Source of the DNA: Gaiellasilicea sp963761905
Lineage (GTDB): Bacteria > Actinomycetota > Thermoleophilia > Gaiellales > Gaiellaceae
DNA: 64,000 bases
Assembly: GCA_963761905.1 (NCBI GenBank)
Contig: CAVXIQ010000005.1
Coordinates: 434,001-498,000, forward strand
Direction: 5' to 3'
Shown here piece by piece: positions 25,981 through 34,524 of this stretch; the first letter of the stretch is position 1; each line of letters opens with the position of its first letter. The position numbers and the translations under genes are program-made. Below the pieces are notes generated by a model that did no database searches, was not told where the DNA came from, and saw nothing but the letters and a program-made list of their open reading frames with translations.

Positions 25981-26649
25981 CTACGCCGTCGAGGCGGTGA
26001 AGACCGGCGCGCCGGTGGGGGCGTCGACGCCGCCGTCGGGCTCGAGCGTGATCGCGACCATCTGGCCGGGCTCGACCTGTCGGGTCAGGCGCGCCACTCC
26101 CGGCCGCTCGAACAGCCCTGCGTCCCGCGGAACCCCGTTCTCGAAGACCCAGATCTGGTAGTCCTTGCCGTCCGGCGCCGGAGCGAGCCGGCGCACGACG
26201 AGCGCGGCGTCGCCTGCGGGCGTGACTACCAGACTGGCCTCTCCGCTCGCGCTCTCGAACACCTCCGCCTCCGGATCGCCGAGCACTGCGAGCTCGCCCT
26301 TCGCGGCGTCGAGGTCGCGCGAGAGCCCAGCCCCCCAGATCCCGACGGCGAGTGCCGTGACGGCGGCGACGGCGGCAACGGACGCGAGCACGGGAACGGC
26401 GGACCGGCGCCGGAGCGGGACGACGTTCGGGCGCTCGCTCCGGGCCTCGGCCAGGATCCGCTCGCGCAGCGCGGGCGCGGGAACCGGCCCTGTGGCGGCG
26501 TGGGCCAGAGCGCCCGAGACCGCCCAGAAGGAGGCGAGCTCCTCCCGGCAGCTCTCGCACGTGGCGAGATGGGCCTCGTATCGCTCCCGTTCGTGCGGGT
26601 CGAGAGCGTCGAGGGCGTAGCCGGCGGTCAGCTCGTGGTGGTCGTCCAT
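25981..26649 (-). CDS. Zinc-type anti-sigma factor (RskA-like)
   Basis: 222 residues. The cytoplasmic N-terminus carries HELTAGYALDALD and HLATCESC, the H-x3-C-x2-C zinc anti-sigma motif. A helix at about 93-113 spans the membrane. The outside C-terminus has the RskA-like pattern GKDYQIWVFENGVPRDAG and VAITLEPDGGVDAPTGAP. It should hold the sigma factor of the adjacent gene inactive until a membrane signal triggers release. Its ATG lies inside the sigma gene end (22-base overlap), so the two are made together. Confidence 0.88.
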   Translation of the reverse strand: MDDHHELTAGYALDALDPHERERYEAHLATCESCREELASFWAVSGALAHAATGPVPAPALRERILAEARSERPNVVPLRRRSAVPVLASVAAVAAVTALAVGIWGAGLSRDLDAAKGELAVLGDPEAEVFESASGEASLVVTPAGDAALVVRRLAPAPDGKDYQIWVFENGVPRDAGLFERPGVARLTRQVEPGQMVAITLEPDGGVDAPTGAPVFTASTA

Positions 26650-27215
26650 GCGTCCTTCTCCGGGGTTTCGTCCAGCAGCTCGCGCAGGCGCGAGAGTCCG
26701 GCGAACATCCTGCTCTTGATCGTTCCGAGCGGCTGGCCGAGGCGCGCCGCGAGCTCGGATTGCGTGAAGCCACCGTAGTACGCCAGCTCGATCGCCTCGC
26801 GCTGCTGATCGGGGAGCAGCCGCAGCGCGACCTGAACCCGCTCGCGCTCCAGGTGCAACCAGGCGCTCTCCTCCGCCGAGCCGGTGGCAGCCTCTGGCGC
26901 CTCCTCGAGCGGCTCCGTCCGACGCCGCTCCTCGCGTCGAACGAGATCGACGGCGCGCCGATGGACGAGCGTGAGGATCCACGTCGACGCCTTCGCCCGC
27001 TCGGGGATGAAGGTCGCCGCGGCGCGCCAGAGCCCGAGAAACGCCTCCTGCACCGCGTCCTCGGCGAGGGACTCGTCGCGAAGAACGCGGTAGGCGAGTC
27101 CGTAGGCGACGCCCCCGACTCGGTCGTACAGCTCGGCGAGCGCCGCCTCGTCGGAGCGTGCCACCAGCGCGACGAGTGCTTCGTCCGACAGGTGGGCGTG
27201 GTCGCGGGTGCGCAT
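26628..27215 (-). CDS. ECF sigma factor, SigK-like
   Basis: 195 residues. Region 2 has YRVLRDESLAEDAVQEAFLGLWR and ASTWILTLVHRRAVDLVR; region 4 has LPDQQREAIELAYYGGFTQSELAARLGQPLGTIKSRM. This is the SigK-type group, usually paired with a RskA-like anti-sigma factor, as here. The ATG at 27215 is chosen because the upstream in-frame residues are not sigma-like. It diverges from the first DUF4331 gene across 188 bases, which should hold promoters for both directions and perhaps its own target site. Confidence 0.9.
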   Translation of the reverse strand: MRTRDHAHLSDEALVALVARSDEAALAELYDRVGGVAYGLAYRVLRDESLAEDAVQEAFLGLWRAAATFIPERAKASTWILTLVHRRAVDLVRREERRRTEPLEEAPEAATGSAEESAWLHLERERVQVALRLLPDQQREAIELAYYGGFTQSELAARLGQPLGTIKSRMFAGLSRLRELLDETPEKDAWTTTTS

Positions 27216-27403
27216 CGGCGCCGTCCGCCTCGGACGGGAGCCGAACGCTAGCACCGTGGGTGCGCACGAGATCATGCCCCTGGTTCGCTCCGTCTCCACC
27301 TTTGGTTTGCTCGCGCTGAACATTCCAGGGGCGCGCCTCCGCCCACGAACCGACTCGCGTGACAGCCCGAATCAGCGGCGTCATCACGACAAGGAGGGTG
27401 GGA

Positions 27404-28915
27404 ATGAAGGCGAGAATCCTGGCGACCGGTGCCATCACCGTCGCCGTACTCGCTGTGCTCGCTGCCGCCGTCGCCGGGCCTTCGCCCGGGACGAGTACCG
27501 CATCGAGCCACAGGGAGGCGCCGCTGATCTCCGAGGATCCGGTCGCAGACAACACGGACGTCTACGCGTTCGTGAGTCCCGATCGGCCGGACACGGTCAC
27601 GATCGTGGCGAACTACATCCCGCTCGAGGAGCCTGCCGGGGGACCGAACTTCCATGCGTTCGGCGAAGGCGTGCTCTACGAGCTGAAGGTCGACAACACG
27701 GGCGACGGCGCGGAGGACATCAGCTACCAGTTCCGCTTCCGGACCGAGACCCGCAACCCGGACACGTTCCTCTACAACACGGGCCCGATCAACACGCTGT
27801 CGGACCCGGATTGGAACCGCCCGCAGTACTACAGCGTCACGCGGGTCGACCGCAAGGGCAAGGGGACGCTGCTCGCGAGCAGCCTCCCGACTCCGCCCGT
27901 CAACATCGGGCCGCGCTCGACGCCGAGCTACGGCTCGCTGATGGCGGCGGCGGTCAGCGACCTGCCGGGAGGCGGCAAGGTGTACGCCGGCCAGACCGAC
28001 GATCCGTTCTTCGTCGATCTCGGCTCGGTGTTCGATCTCGCCGGTCTGCGGCCGTTCAACAACCTGCACGCGATCCCGGTCGCTCCCGAGGCCGGCGTCG
28101 ACGGTGTCGGCGGCTTCAACACGCACGCGATCGCGATCCAGATCCCGATCGCCCAGCTGACGAAGGATTGGGCCGTCCCGACAGGGCCGAACGATCCCGA
28201 CGCGGTGATCGGCGTGTACGCGTCCGCAAGCCGGCAACGCGTCCAGATCCGCCAGAAGGACGGGGTGGTCAAGGGCGAGGGCGGCTTCGTGCAGGTCTCG
28301 CGCCTCGCGAACCCCTTGATCAATGAGGCCGTGATCCCGATTCCGCGGAAGGACGCCTGGAACGCGTCTGATCCGGCCGGGGACTCGCAGTTCGTGAACG
28401 AGTACCTCGAGCCCGAGGTGACGCGGCTCGAGAACGGGCTCTACACGGCGCTCGACAACGCGCCCGAGACGAGTCGCGACGATCTCGCCGCAATCCTGCT
28501 CACGGGTGTGGATTTGCGGGCGGTCGGCGGTCCGATCAACCTGAACAACACGGGCTCGACGCTGGCCGATCTGATCCGGCTGAACACGGGGATCGCCCCG
28601 ACGGCTGCGGCCGGGGCTGGCAACCGCCTCGGCGTGGTCGGAGGCGACCTGGCGGGCTTCCCGAACGGCAGGCGGCTCGAGGACGACGTCACCGACGTCG
28701 AGTTGCGGGCGTTCGCCTGCGGGTACGGCCCGGTCGTCGGGCCGGTCGTCGCCGCGCTCGGTGAGTGCGGCGGCAACGCGAACCGCTCGCCGAACAACCT
28801 GCTCGGCGACGGCGTGGACGAGAACGATCGTCCGTTCCACGTCAACTTCCCCTACGCGGGGGAGCCGCATCAGGGCTACGAGCACGTCCACCACGGAGCG
28901 CCCGGCGGTCCGTAA
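27404..28915 (+). CDS. Exported DUF4331 protein with His-rich C-terminus
   Basis: 503 residues. A signal peptide (residues 1-25) is followed by the DUF4331 hallmark SSHREAPLISEDPVADNTD. The body is beta-rich and ends in a DDVTDVELRAF region and a C-terminal part with NFPYAGEPHQGYEHVHHG. Function of DUF4331 is not known. The terminal histidines look fit for metal binding. The ATG at 27404 has AAGGAGG upstream. It is followed after 81 bases by a second DUF4331 gene and then TPR and metal-permease genes. Compared with the second copy it has about 75 extra residues, mostly C-terminal. Confidence 0.88.
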   Translation: MKARILATGAITVAVLAVLAAAVAGPSPGTSTASSHREAPLISEDPVADNTDVYAFVSPDRPDTVTIVANYIPLEEPAGGPNFHAFGEGVLYELKVDNTGDGAEDISYQFRFRTETRNPDTFLYNTGPINTLSDPDWNRPQYYSVTRVDRKGKGTLLASSLPTPPVNIGPRSTPSYGSLMAAAVSDLPGGGKVYAGQTDDPFFVDLGSVFDLAGLRPFNNLHAIPVAPEAGVDGVGGFNTHAIAIQIPIAQLTKDWAVPTGPNDPDAVIGVYASASRQRVQIRQKDGVVKGEGGFVQVSRLANPLINEAVIPIPRKDAWNASDPAGDSQFVNEYLEPEVTRLENGLYTALDNAPETSRDDLAAILLTGVDLRAVGGPINLNNTGSTLADLIRLNTGIAPTAAAGAGNRLGVVGGDLAGFPNGRRLEDDVTDVELRAFACGYGPVVGPVVAALGECGGNANRSPNNLLGDGVDENDRPFHVNFPYAGEPHQGYEHVHHGAPGGP

Positions 28916-28928
28916 GCCGAACCGAGAT

Positions 28929-28960
28929 GCGGGGTGCGGCGAATCAACGCCGCACCCCGC
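28929..28960 (+). terminator. Perfect 13-base hairpin between the two DUF4331 genes
   Basis: A GC-rich 13-base perfect stem with an AATCAA loop sits right after the first DUF4331 stop. There is no T-run, so it may be an mRNA-stabilising or partial-termination element rather than a full intrinsic terminator. Confidence 0.6.
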
Positions 28961-28996
28961 TATCGCACCCCGCCATCGAACAAGGAGTAGGAAGAG

Positions 28997-30283
28997 ATGA
29001 AGAAAGCAATCCTGGCGCTCGTGGCGATCCTTGCCACCGCCCTGGCGGCACTCGGCGCCGCCGTCGTCGGTTCCGGCCCGAGCGCCGGAACGGCTTCGAG
29101 TCACCGCGAAGCACCGCTCATCGCGGAGGACCCGAGCGCCGACAACACCGACCTCTACGCGTTCCGAAGCCCGGACCGCCCGAGTACGGTCACGATCGTC
29201 TCGAACTGGATCCCGGGCGAGGACACGGCGGCCGGCCCGAACTACTACACGTTCTCGCCGTCGGCGAAGTACAAGATCAGCATCGACCGGACGGGCGACG
29301 CCCGGGCCGACACGGTCTACGAGTTCCGGTTCGGCCGGAGCGCGGGGCCTGCGTTCCTCGGCAACACCGTCCAGAGCTGGTCGATGTGGAAGAACCGCAA
29401 GCTCGTCGCGCGCGGCAAGACCCCGCCGAACAACATCGGCCCGCGCTCGACGCCGAACTACCGGCAGCTCGCGGCGAAGTCCGTCGTGCGGGCCGGCAAC
29501 GTCAACGTCTTCGCCGGCCAGCGCGACGACGCGTTCTTCGGCGACATCGGCGCGATCTTCGATCTGGTCGCGTTCCGCAAGGGAACGGGTGCGAACGGCG
29601 GCGGCAAGGACTTCTTCGCCGGCTACGCCGTCCACTCGATCGCGCTGCAGATCCCGATCGCGGAGCTTCGGGCCGCGAGCTCGACGATCGGCGTCTGGTC
29701 GTCGACGGAGCGGCAGAACGTGACGGTGAACGGGAAGCTCAAGCGGGGCTGGACGCAGGTCTCCCGGATTGGGAACCCGCTCGTCAACGAGGTCGTCGTG
29801 CCGACGCCGTTCAAGGACGTCTGGAACCGCTCGGCGCCGGTCAACGACAAGCAGTTCGCTGGCCCGGTGGTCACGCCGATCCTGGCGAAGCTGATGAACC
29901 AGCTCTACAAGGTGAACGCGCCCGAGACGAACCGCGACGACCTCGTCGCCGTCTTCGGCACGGGCGTCAAGGGCCTGAACTTCACCGGCCCGACCGTGGC
30001 GGACCTGCTGCGGCTGAACTACTCGATCCCGGTGACGCCGAAGGCCAGGCAGAGCCGGCTCGGGGTGATCGGCGGCGACAACGGGGGCTTCCCCAACGGT
30101 CGTCGGCTCGAGGACGACGTGATCGACATCGCCGAGCGGGTGATGGCCGGGTTCCTGAAGGGGAACAAGGTCGAGCTCGGCGATGGCGTCAACGCCGGTG
30201 ACATCGGCTCGATGGGCTTCTTCCCGTATCAGGCGGATCCGTCCAGCGGGTTCGGCAACACGAAGGGGCAGCAGAAGCCGTAA
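28997..30283 (+). CDS. Exported DUF4331 protein, second copy
   Basis: 428 residues. It has a signal peptide (about 1-28), then SSHREAPLIAEDPSADNTDL, the same hallmark as the upstream copy, and the shared end GFPNGRRLEDDVIDIAERV. The sequence is clearly homologous to the first copy but diverged, so the duplication is old. It lacks the His-rich tail. The ATG at 28997 follows AAGGAGTAGG. The role of DUF4331 is unknown. The neighbours point to metal handling at the cell envelope, by inference only. Confidence 0.88.
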   Translation: MKKAILALVAILATALAALGAAVVGSGPSAGTASSHREAPLIAEDPSADNTDLYAFRSPDRPSTVTIVSNWIPGEDTAAGPNYYTFSPSAKYKISIDRTGDARADTVYEFRFGRSAGPAFLGNTVQSWSMWKNRKLVARGKTPPNNIGPRSTPNYRQLAAKSVVRAGNVNVFAGQRDDAFFGDIGAIFDLVAFRKGTGANGGGKDFFAGYAVHSIALQIPIAELRAASSTIGVWSSTERQNVTVNGKLKRGWTQVSRIGNPLVNEVVVPTPFKDVWNRSAPVNDKQFAGPVVTPILAKLMNQLYKVNAPETNRDDLVAVFGTGVKGLNFTGPTVADLLRLNYSIPVTPKARQSRLGVIGGDNGGFPNGRRLEDDVIDIAERVMAGFLKGNKVELGDGVNAGDIGSMGFFPYQADPSSGFGNTKGQQKP

Positions 30284-30339
30284 CGCCCGAGTGGAGGGGG
30301 TCCGCATCGCGGGCTCCCTCCCTCGAACCGCAAACAGCC

Positions 30340-31659
30340 ATGAGATATCTGATCGCCACCATCGTCGTGATCGCTCTCGCCGCCGGAGCGCTGCTCGGCG
30401 GCGTCGTCCGCGAGTCGCGCGCGGTCGAGCCCGCGACCGTGACGAGCCCCATCCAGGCCGAGTCGCTCCGATCCGAGTTCGGCTCGGCTGACACGGGGGC
30501 GCTGCTCCGCCGGCTTCAGGACGAGGCGCGTGCCCGTCCGGATTCGGCTCAGACCAACGCCCTACTCGGCCTTGCGTACGCGCAGCGAGCTCGCGAGACG
30601 GGCGACGCCGCCTTCTACTCCCGCGCCGAGACCGCGCTGCGCCGCGCGCAGCGGCTCGAGCCGACGAATATCTACGCGCTCACCGGTCTCGGCGGGCTCG
30701 CGCTCTCACGCCACCGCTTCGCCGACGCGCTCGCACTTGGCCGCAAGGCGCGAGCCGCGGCGCCGCTGTCTGCGGCGCCTTACGGGATCGTCGGGGACGC
30801 GCTCGTCGAGCTCGGCCGGTACGACGAGGCGTTCGGGGCCTTCGACCGGATGTCGGAGCTGAAGCCGAACGCGTCCTCCTACGCGCGAGTCTCCTATGCC
30901 CGTGAGCTGACCGGCGACGTCCCCGGAGCGATCGAGGCGATGAATCTCGCTCTGGACGCGTCGATCGGCCGGCCCGAGGCGACAGCCTGGAGCGCGGTCG
31001 AGCGCGGCAAGCTCGAGTGGTCGGTCGGGCGCGTCGGTCGCGCCGCCGCCTCCTTCAGGTTCGCGCTCGTCGTCGTCCCCGGCTACGCCCCCGCACTCGA
31101 CGCGCTCTCGCGGGTCGAGCACGCCCGCGGTCGCACCGACAAGGCGATCGAGCTCCAGCGCCAGGCGATCGCGGCGGTTCCCCTCCCGCATCTCGTCGGC
31201 CAGCTCGGCGACCTTCTCGCCTCCGTCGGTCGGCCCGCCGAGGCGCGCGAGCAGTACGACGTGGTCGCCGCGATCGAGCGGATCGAGGCCGCGAACGGCG
31301 TCGAGACGGATCTCGAGACGGCGCTCTTCCGGATCGACCACGGGATCCGCCTCCGCGAGACGCTTCGGCTCGCCCGTGTGGCCCGTGCGGTCCGGCCCTC
31401 GGTGGTGGGCGACGACGTGCTCGCCTGGGCGCTCATGCGCAACGGCCGCTGCGCCGAGGCCAAGCTCGCCTCCGATCGCTCGCTGCGGCTCGGGCAGCGC
31501 GACGCCTCCTTCTACTTCCACCGCGGGATGATCGAGCGGTGCCTCGGCAACTCGGCCGCGGCGAAGACGTGGTTCGGCCGTGCGCTCGACCTCAACCCGA
31601 ACTTCTCGATTCTCTGGGCGCCGGTGGCTCGAAAGGCCCTTGCAGGAGGTTCTGCGTGA
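30340..31659 (+). CDS. Membrane-anchored tetratricopeptide-repeat protein
   Basis: 439 residues. An N-terminal helix (about 4-22) anchors the protein, probably with the rest outside. About seven to nine TPR-like helix pairs follow, such as NIYALTGLGGLALSRHRFADA and SAAPYGIVGDALVELGRYDEA. TPRs are protein-binding scaffolds. The stop overlaps the GTG start of the permease gene by four bases, so the two are coupled. It probably links the DUF4331 proteins to the permeases, but no partner is proven. Confidence 0.82.
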   Translation: MRYLIATIVVIALAAGALLGGVVRESRAVEPATVTSPIQAESLRSEFGSADTGALLRRLQDEARARPDSAQTNALLGLAYAQRARETGDAAFYSRAETALRRAQRLEPTNIYALTGLGGLALSRHRFADALALGRKARAAAPLSAAPYGIVGDALVELGRYDEAFGAFDRMSELKPNASSYARVSYARELTGDVPGAIEAMNLALDASIGRPEATAWSAVERGKLEWSVGRVGRAAASFRFALVVVPGYAPALDALSRVEHARGRTDKAIELQRQAIAAVPLPHLVGQLGDLLASVGRPAEAREQYDVVAAIERIEAANGVETDLETALFRIDHGIRLRETLRLARVARAVRPSVVGDDVLAWALMRNGRCAEAKLASDRSLRLGQRDASFYFHRGMIERCLGNSAAAKTWFGRALDLNPNFSILWAPVARKALAGGSA

Positions 31660-33059
31660 AGCGCCTCCTCGTTCTGGTCGCCTGCCTGACGGCGCTCCTC
31701 GCTCCCGCCTCCGCCGAGGCCCATCCACTCGGCAACTTCACGACGAACCGCTACTCCGAGCTCGTCGTCTCGGGCGACCGGCTCTACGTCCTCACCGTCC
31801 TCGATCTCGCCGAGATCCCGACGTTCCAGGATCGCGCGACGCTCGCGCGCCTCGGTCGCGCCGAATATACGAAGCGGCTCGCGGCCGACGTCGTGCGCGG
31901 CCTCTCCGTCCGGTCGGCCGGCGAGCGGCTGAAGCTCCGCGAACTCGAACGGCGGCTGACGTTCCCGCAAGGCGTCGGCGGCCTGAAGACGACCCGCCTC
32001 GAGCTCGTCCTCGATGCCGGCCCGGCGGCGGAAGCACGGAGGCTCACCATCGCCGACTCGACGTTCGAGGGCCGAACGGGCTGGAAGGAGATCGTGATCC
32101 GGTCGGATCTCGACGCGAGAGTGACCTCGAGCTCGGTGCCCGCGGAGAGCACGACCGCTCGACTGCGCGCCTACCCGGAGGATCTGCTCCAGAGCCCGCT
32201 CGACGTGACGAGCGCGCAGGCGACGGTCGACCCGGGAACCGAGCCCGGCGTGTCACCCTCGCTCGACGGCTCGGCCGAGTCCTCCGGTCGTCCGGCGACA
32301 AGCGAGAGCGGCTTCGCGGCGCTCGTCGCCGAGGAGGAGCTGAGCCTCGGCTTCGTGCTCGTCGCGCTCCTCGTCGCGATGTTCTGGGGCGCCGCCCATG
32401 CGCTCACGCCCGGGCATGGGAAGGCGATCGTCGCCGGCTACATGGTCGGCACGCGCGGCAAGCCGCGGCACGCGTTCGTGCTCGGCGGGATCGTCACGGT
32501 CACGCACACGATCGGCGTCTTCGCGCTCGGCCTCGTCACGCTCGGCCTCTCCGAGTTCATCGTCCCCGAGGATCTCTATCCCTGGCTCAACCTCGCCTCC
32601 GCGCTCCTCGTCGTCACGGTTGGCGCGATCGTGCTCCGCTCGCGTTACCGGGCCGTGAACGGTCACAGCCACGAGCACGCGCACGCTCACCACCACGGCC
32701 ACACTCATGACGGAGCGCACGGGCACAGCCACGTGCCCGAGCCCGGAACCGGGATCAAGGGGCTCGTCGCCGTCGGGATCTCGGGCGGGATCCTCCCGTG
32801 CCCGACGGCGCTCGTCGTCCTGCTCGCAGCGATCTCGCTCCACCGGGTCGCGTTCGGCCTGCTCCTGATCGTCGCCTTCAGCGTCGGGCTCGCAGCCGTG
32901 ATCTCTGGAATCGGCCTCCTTACGATCGGCGCCCAGAAGACCTTCAAGCGGATGAGCTTCGACGGCCCGATCGTCCGGGCGCTCCCCGCCGTCAGCGCGC
33001 TCCTGATCCTGGGGCTCGGCGTCCTGATGACGGTGCGCGCGCTGCCGAGCGTGACGTGA
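31656..33059 (+). CDS. NicO-type metal permease with periplasmic domain and His-rich loop
   Basis: 467 residues. A signal peptide ends near residue 22 and is followed by HPLGNFTTNRYSEL, a stretch often seen at the N-terminus of such permeases, and an outside beta-rich domain of about 190 residues. Then come six membrane helices with FWGAAHALTPGHGKAIVAGY, the His-Asp style metal-path motif of the NicO/RcnA group, and a loop of alternating His (HSHEHAHAHHHGHTHD) near residues 330-350. It may move nickel or cobalt out of the cytosol. Metal and direction are inferred from the family. AGGAGG lies upstream of the GTG. Confidence 0.82.
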   Translation: MKRLLVLVACLTALLAPASAEAHPLGNFTTNRYSELVVSGDRLYVLTVLDLAEIPTFQDRATLARLGRAEYTKRLAADVVRGLSVRSAGERLKLRELERRLTFPQGVGGLKTTRLELVLDAGPAAEARRLTIADSTFEGRTGWKEIVIRSDLDARVTSSSVPAESTTARLRAYPEDLLQSPLDVTSAQATVDPGTEPGVSPSLDGSAESSGRPATSESGFAALVAEEELSLGFVLVALLVAMFWGAAHALTPGHGKAIVAGYMVGTRGKPRHAFVLGGIVTVTHTIGVFALGLVTLGLSEFIVPEDLYPWLNLASALLVVTVGAIVLRSRYRAVNGHSHEHAHAHHHGHTHDGAHGHSHVPEPGTGIKGLVAVGISGGILPCPTALVVLLAAISLHRVAFGLLLIVAFSVGLAAVISGIGLLTIGAQKTFKRMSFDGPIVRALPAVSALLILGLGVLMTVRALPSVT

Positions 33060-33133
33060 ACCGAACCTGCCGCTTCGGCGAACCAGTGACAGTTGCGAGA
33101 ATCCGCTCGCGCGCGACGTAGGAGGAGGCGACG

Positions 33134-33877
33134 ATGTTCGGGCTCGATGACTGGATCGCCGGCTTCTCCGACGGGAAGTCGCTCTGGATCGTGGTGCTCG
33201 TCGCGGTGTTCCTGGGGCTTCGCCACGCGTCCGATCCCGACCACCTCGCCGCGGTGACCGCGCTGATCGCCGCGGGGCGCAGCCGCGCCGGCCGAGCGGC
33301 TGCTCGCATGGGCTTCGCCTGGGGGCTCGGCCACGCCACCACGCTGTTTCTCTTCGGAGTCCCGATCGTCGTCTTCAACAGGTACCTCCCCGAGCGGCTG
33401 CAGCAGGGGGCGGAGACGGTGGTCGGGATCGTGATCGTCTACCTCGCCGCGCGACTGCTCTACCGCTGGCGCACGGGCTTCTTCCACGTCCACGAGCACG
33501 ACCACGACGGCGAGCGCCATGCGCATCTGCACACGCACGCGTCGAGCGGCTCGCACAGCCACGCGCACAAGCTGCGGACGCCGTTCGGCGCGTTCGGGAT
33601 CGGCCTCGTCCACGGCATGGGCGGCAGCGCGGGCGTCAGCATCCTCTTGCTCGCCTCGATCGACTCGCAGCGGCTGGCCGTCGTCTCGCTCGTGATCCTC
33701 GCGATCTTCACCGCGGTCTCGATGACCCTCACCACGGCGGCGCTCGGCGCGACCTTGATGGCCGCTCCGGTCCGGCGATCGTTCAACACCTTCGCGCCCG
33801 CTCTCGGTGTTATGAGCCTGACGTTCGGAGTTTGGTACGCAGCCGCCGCCTGGAGCCTCGCTCCGTACCCCTTCTGA
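33134..33877 (+). CDS. NicO/HoxN-type metal permease
   Basis: 247 residues. Six or seven helices are seen. The first helix carries LGLRHASDPDHLAAVTAL, the H-x4-DH signature of nickel/cobalt permeases, and a second GFAWGLGHATTLFLFG repeats the His pattern. A cytosolic loop near residues 115-150 has many His (HVHEHDHDGERHAHLHTH). It lies 74 bases after the first permease and probably forms part of the same unit. Substrate is unproven. The ATG at 33134 follows TAGGAGGAGGCG. Confidence 0.85.
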   Translation: MFGLDDWIAGFSDGKSLWIVVLVAVFLGLRHASDPDHLAAVTALIAAGRSRAGRAAARMGFAWGLGHATTLFLFGVPIVVFNRYLPERLQQGAETVVGIVIVYLAARLLYRWRTGFFHVHEHDHDGERHAHLHTHASSGSHSHAHKLRTPFGAFGIGLVHGMGGSAGVSILLLASIDSQRLAVVSLVILAIFTAVSMTLTTAALGATLMAAPVRRSFNTFAPALGVMSLTFGVWYAAAAWSLAPYPF

Positions 33878-33906
33878 GCCGACCCGCGTGAGATGATCGC
33901 GCCTCC

Positions 33907-34524
33907 GTGAGCGAGCCGCTGAACGTCGCCGACCTCGAGCGGCTCGCCGAGAGCTCGCTCGAGCCCGGCGCGTTCGGTTACTTCGCAGGCGGGGCCGGAG
34001 ACGAGCGCTGCCTGCGAGAGAACGTCGAGGCCTGGCGACGGCTCCGGCTCCGTCCCCGCGTCCTCGTCGACGTCGGCGGCGTCACGGCTGATACGACCGT
34101 TCTCGGCGCGCCTGTCTCGATGCCGCTGCTCGTCGCGCCGACTGCGTTCCACCGGATGGTGCATCCGGACGGTGAGCCGGCCACCGCCCGTGCGGCCGCT
34201 GCCGCCGGCACGATCATGTGCCTGTCGACGCTCGCGACAGCGGGTCCGGAGGAGGTGGCGGCTGCTGCCCCCGGCGCGCCTCGGTGGCTCCAGCTCTACG
34301 TCTTCCGTGAGCGGCACGTGACGCGCAACCTCGTCGACCAGGCGGTGGAGCACGGATTCGAGGCGATCGTGCTCACCGTCGATGCGCCGTGGTTCGGGCG
34401 GCGCGAGCGCGACCTGCGTACCGGGTTCCGGATCCCGGAAGACGTGCTCGTCCCGAGCGTTGCCGCCGCAATGGGAACGTGGACCGGCGCCACTCCGCTC
34501 GACGCACTTTCGCGGAGTCGTCGC
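33907..34524 (+). pseudogene. Alpha-hydroxy-acid oxidase (FMN) fragment, N-terminal 205 residues only
   Basis: This stretch codes for the first 205 residues of a lactate-oxidase/FMN alpha-hydroxy-acid dehydrogenase. It includes SMPLLVAPTAFHRM, TIMCLSTLATAGPEEVA, LQLYVFRERHVT and VDAPWFGRRERDLR. It stops being homologous after TPLDAL and runs in frame into the GTG of a second copy at 34525. The substrate-binding C-terminal half (Lys, His and Arg catalytic residues) is missing, so by itself it could not be an active enzyme. It may be a real truncated duplicate or the edge of a misassembly. Identity to the second copy is high across the shared part. Confidence 0.7.

Noticed and set aside
21342..26000. 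A very long open frame opposite the penicillin-binding protein and recQ genes.
   Set aside because: It is antisense to two clearly conserved genes. Its translation is a low-complexity mix rich in Arg, Leu, Ala and Glu, as expected when GC-rich codons are read in the opposite direction.
27272..30307. A long open frame opposite the two DUF4331 genes.
   Set aside because: Both DUF4331 genes have signal peptides, ribosome binding sites and family motifs. The opposite frame has the repetitive Arg-Val-Asp composition of a shadow frame.
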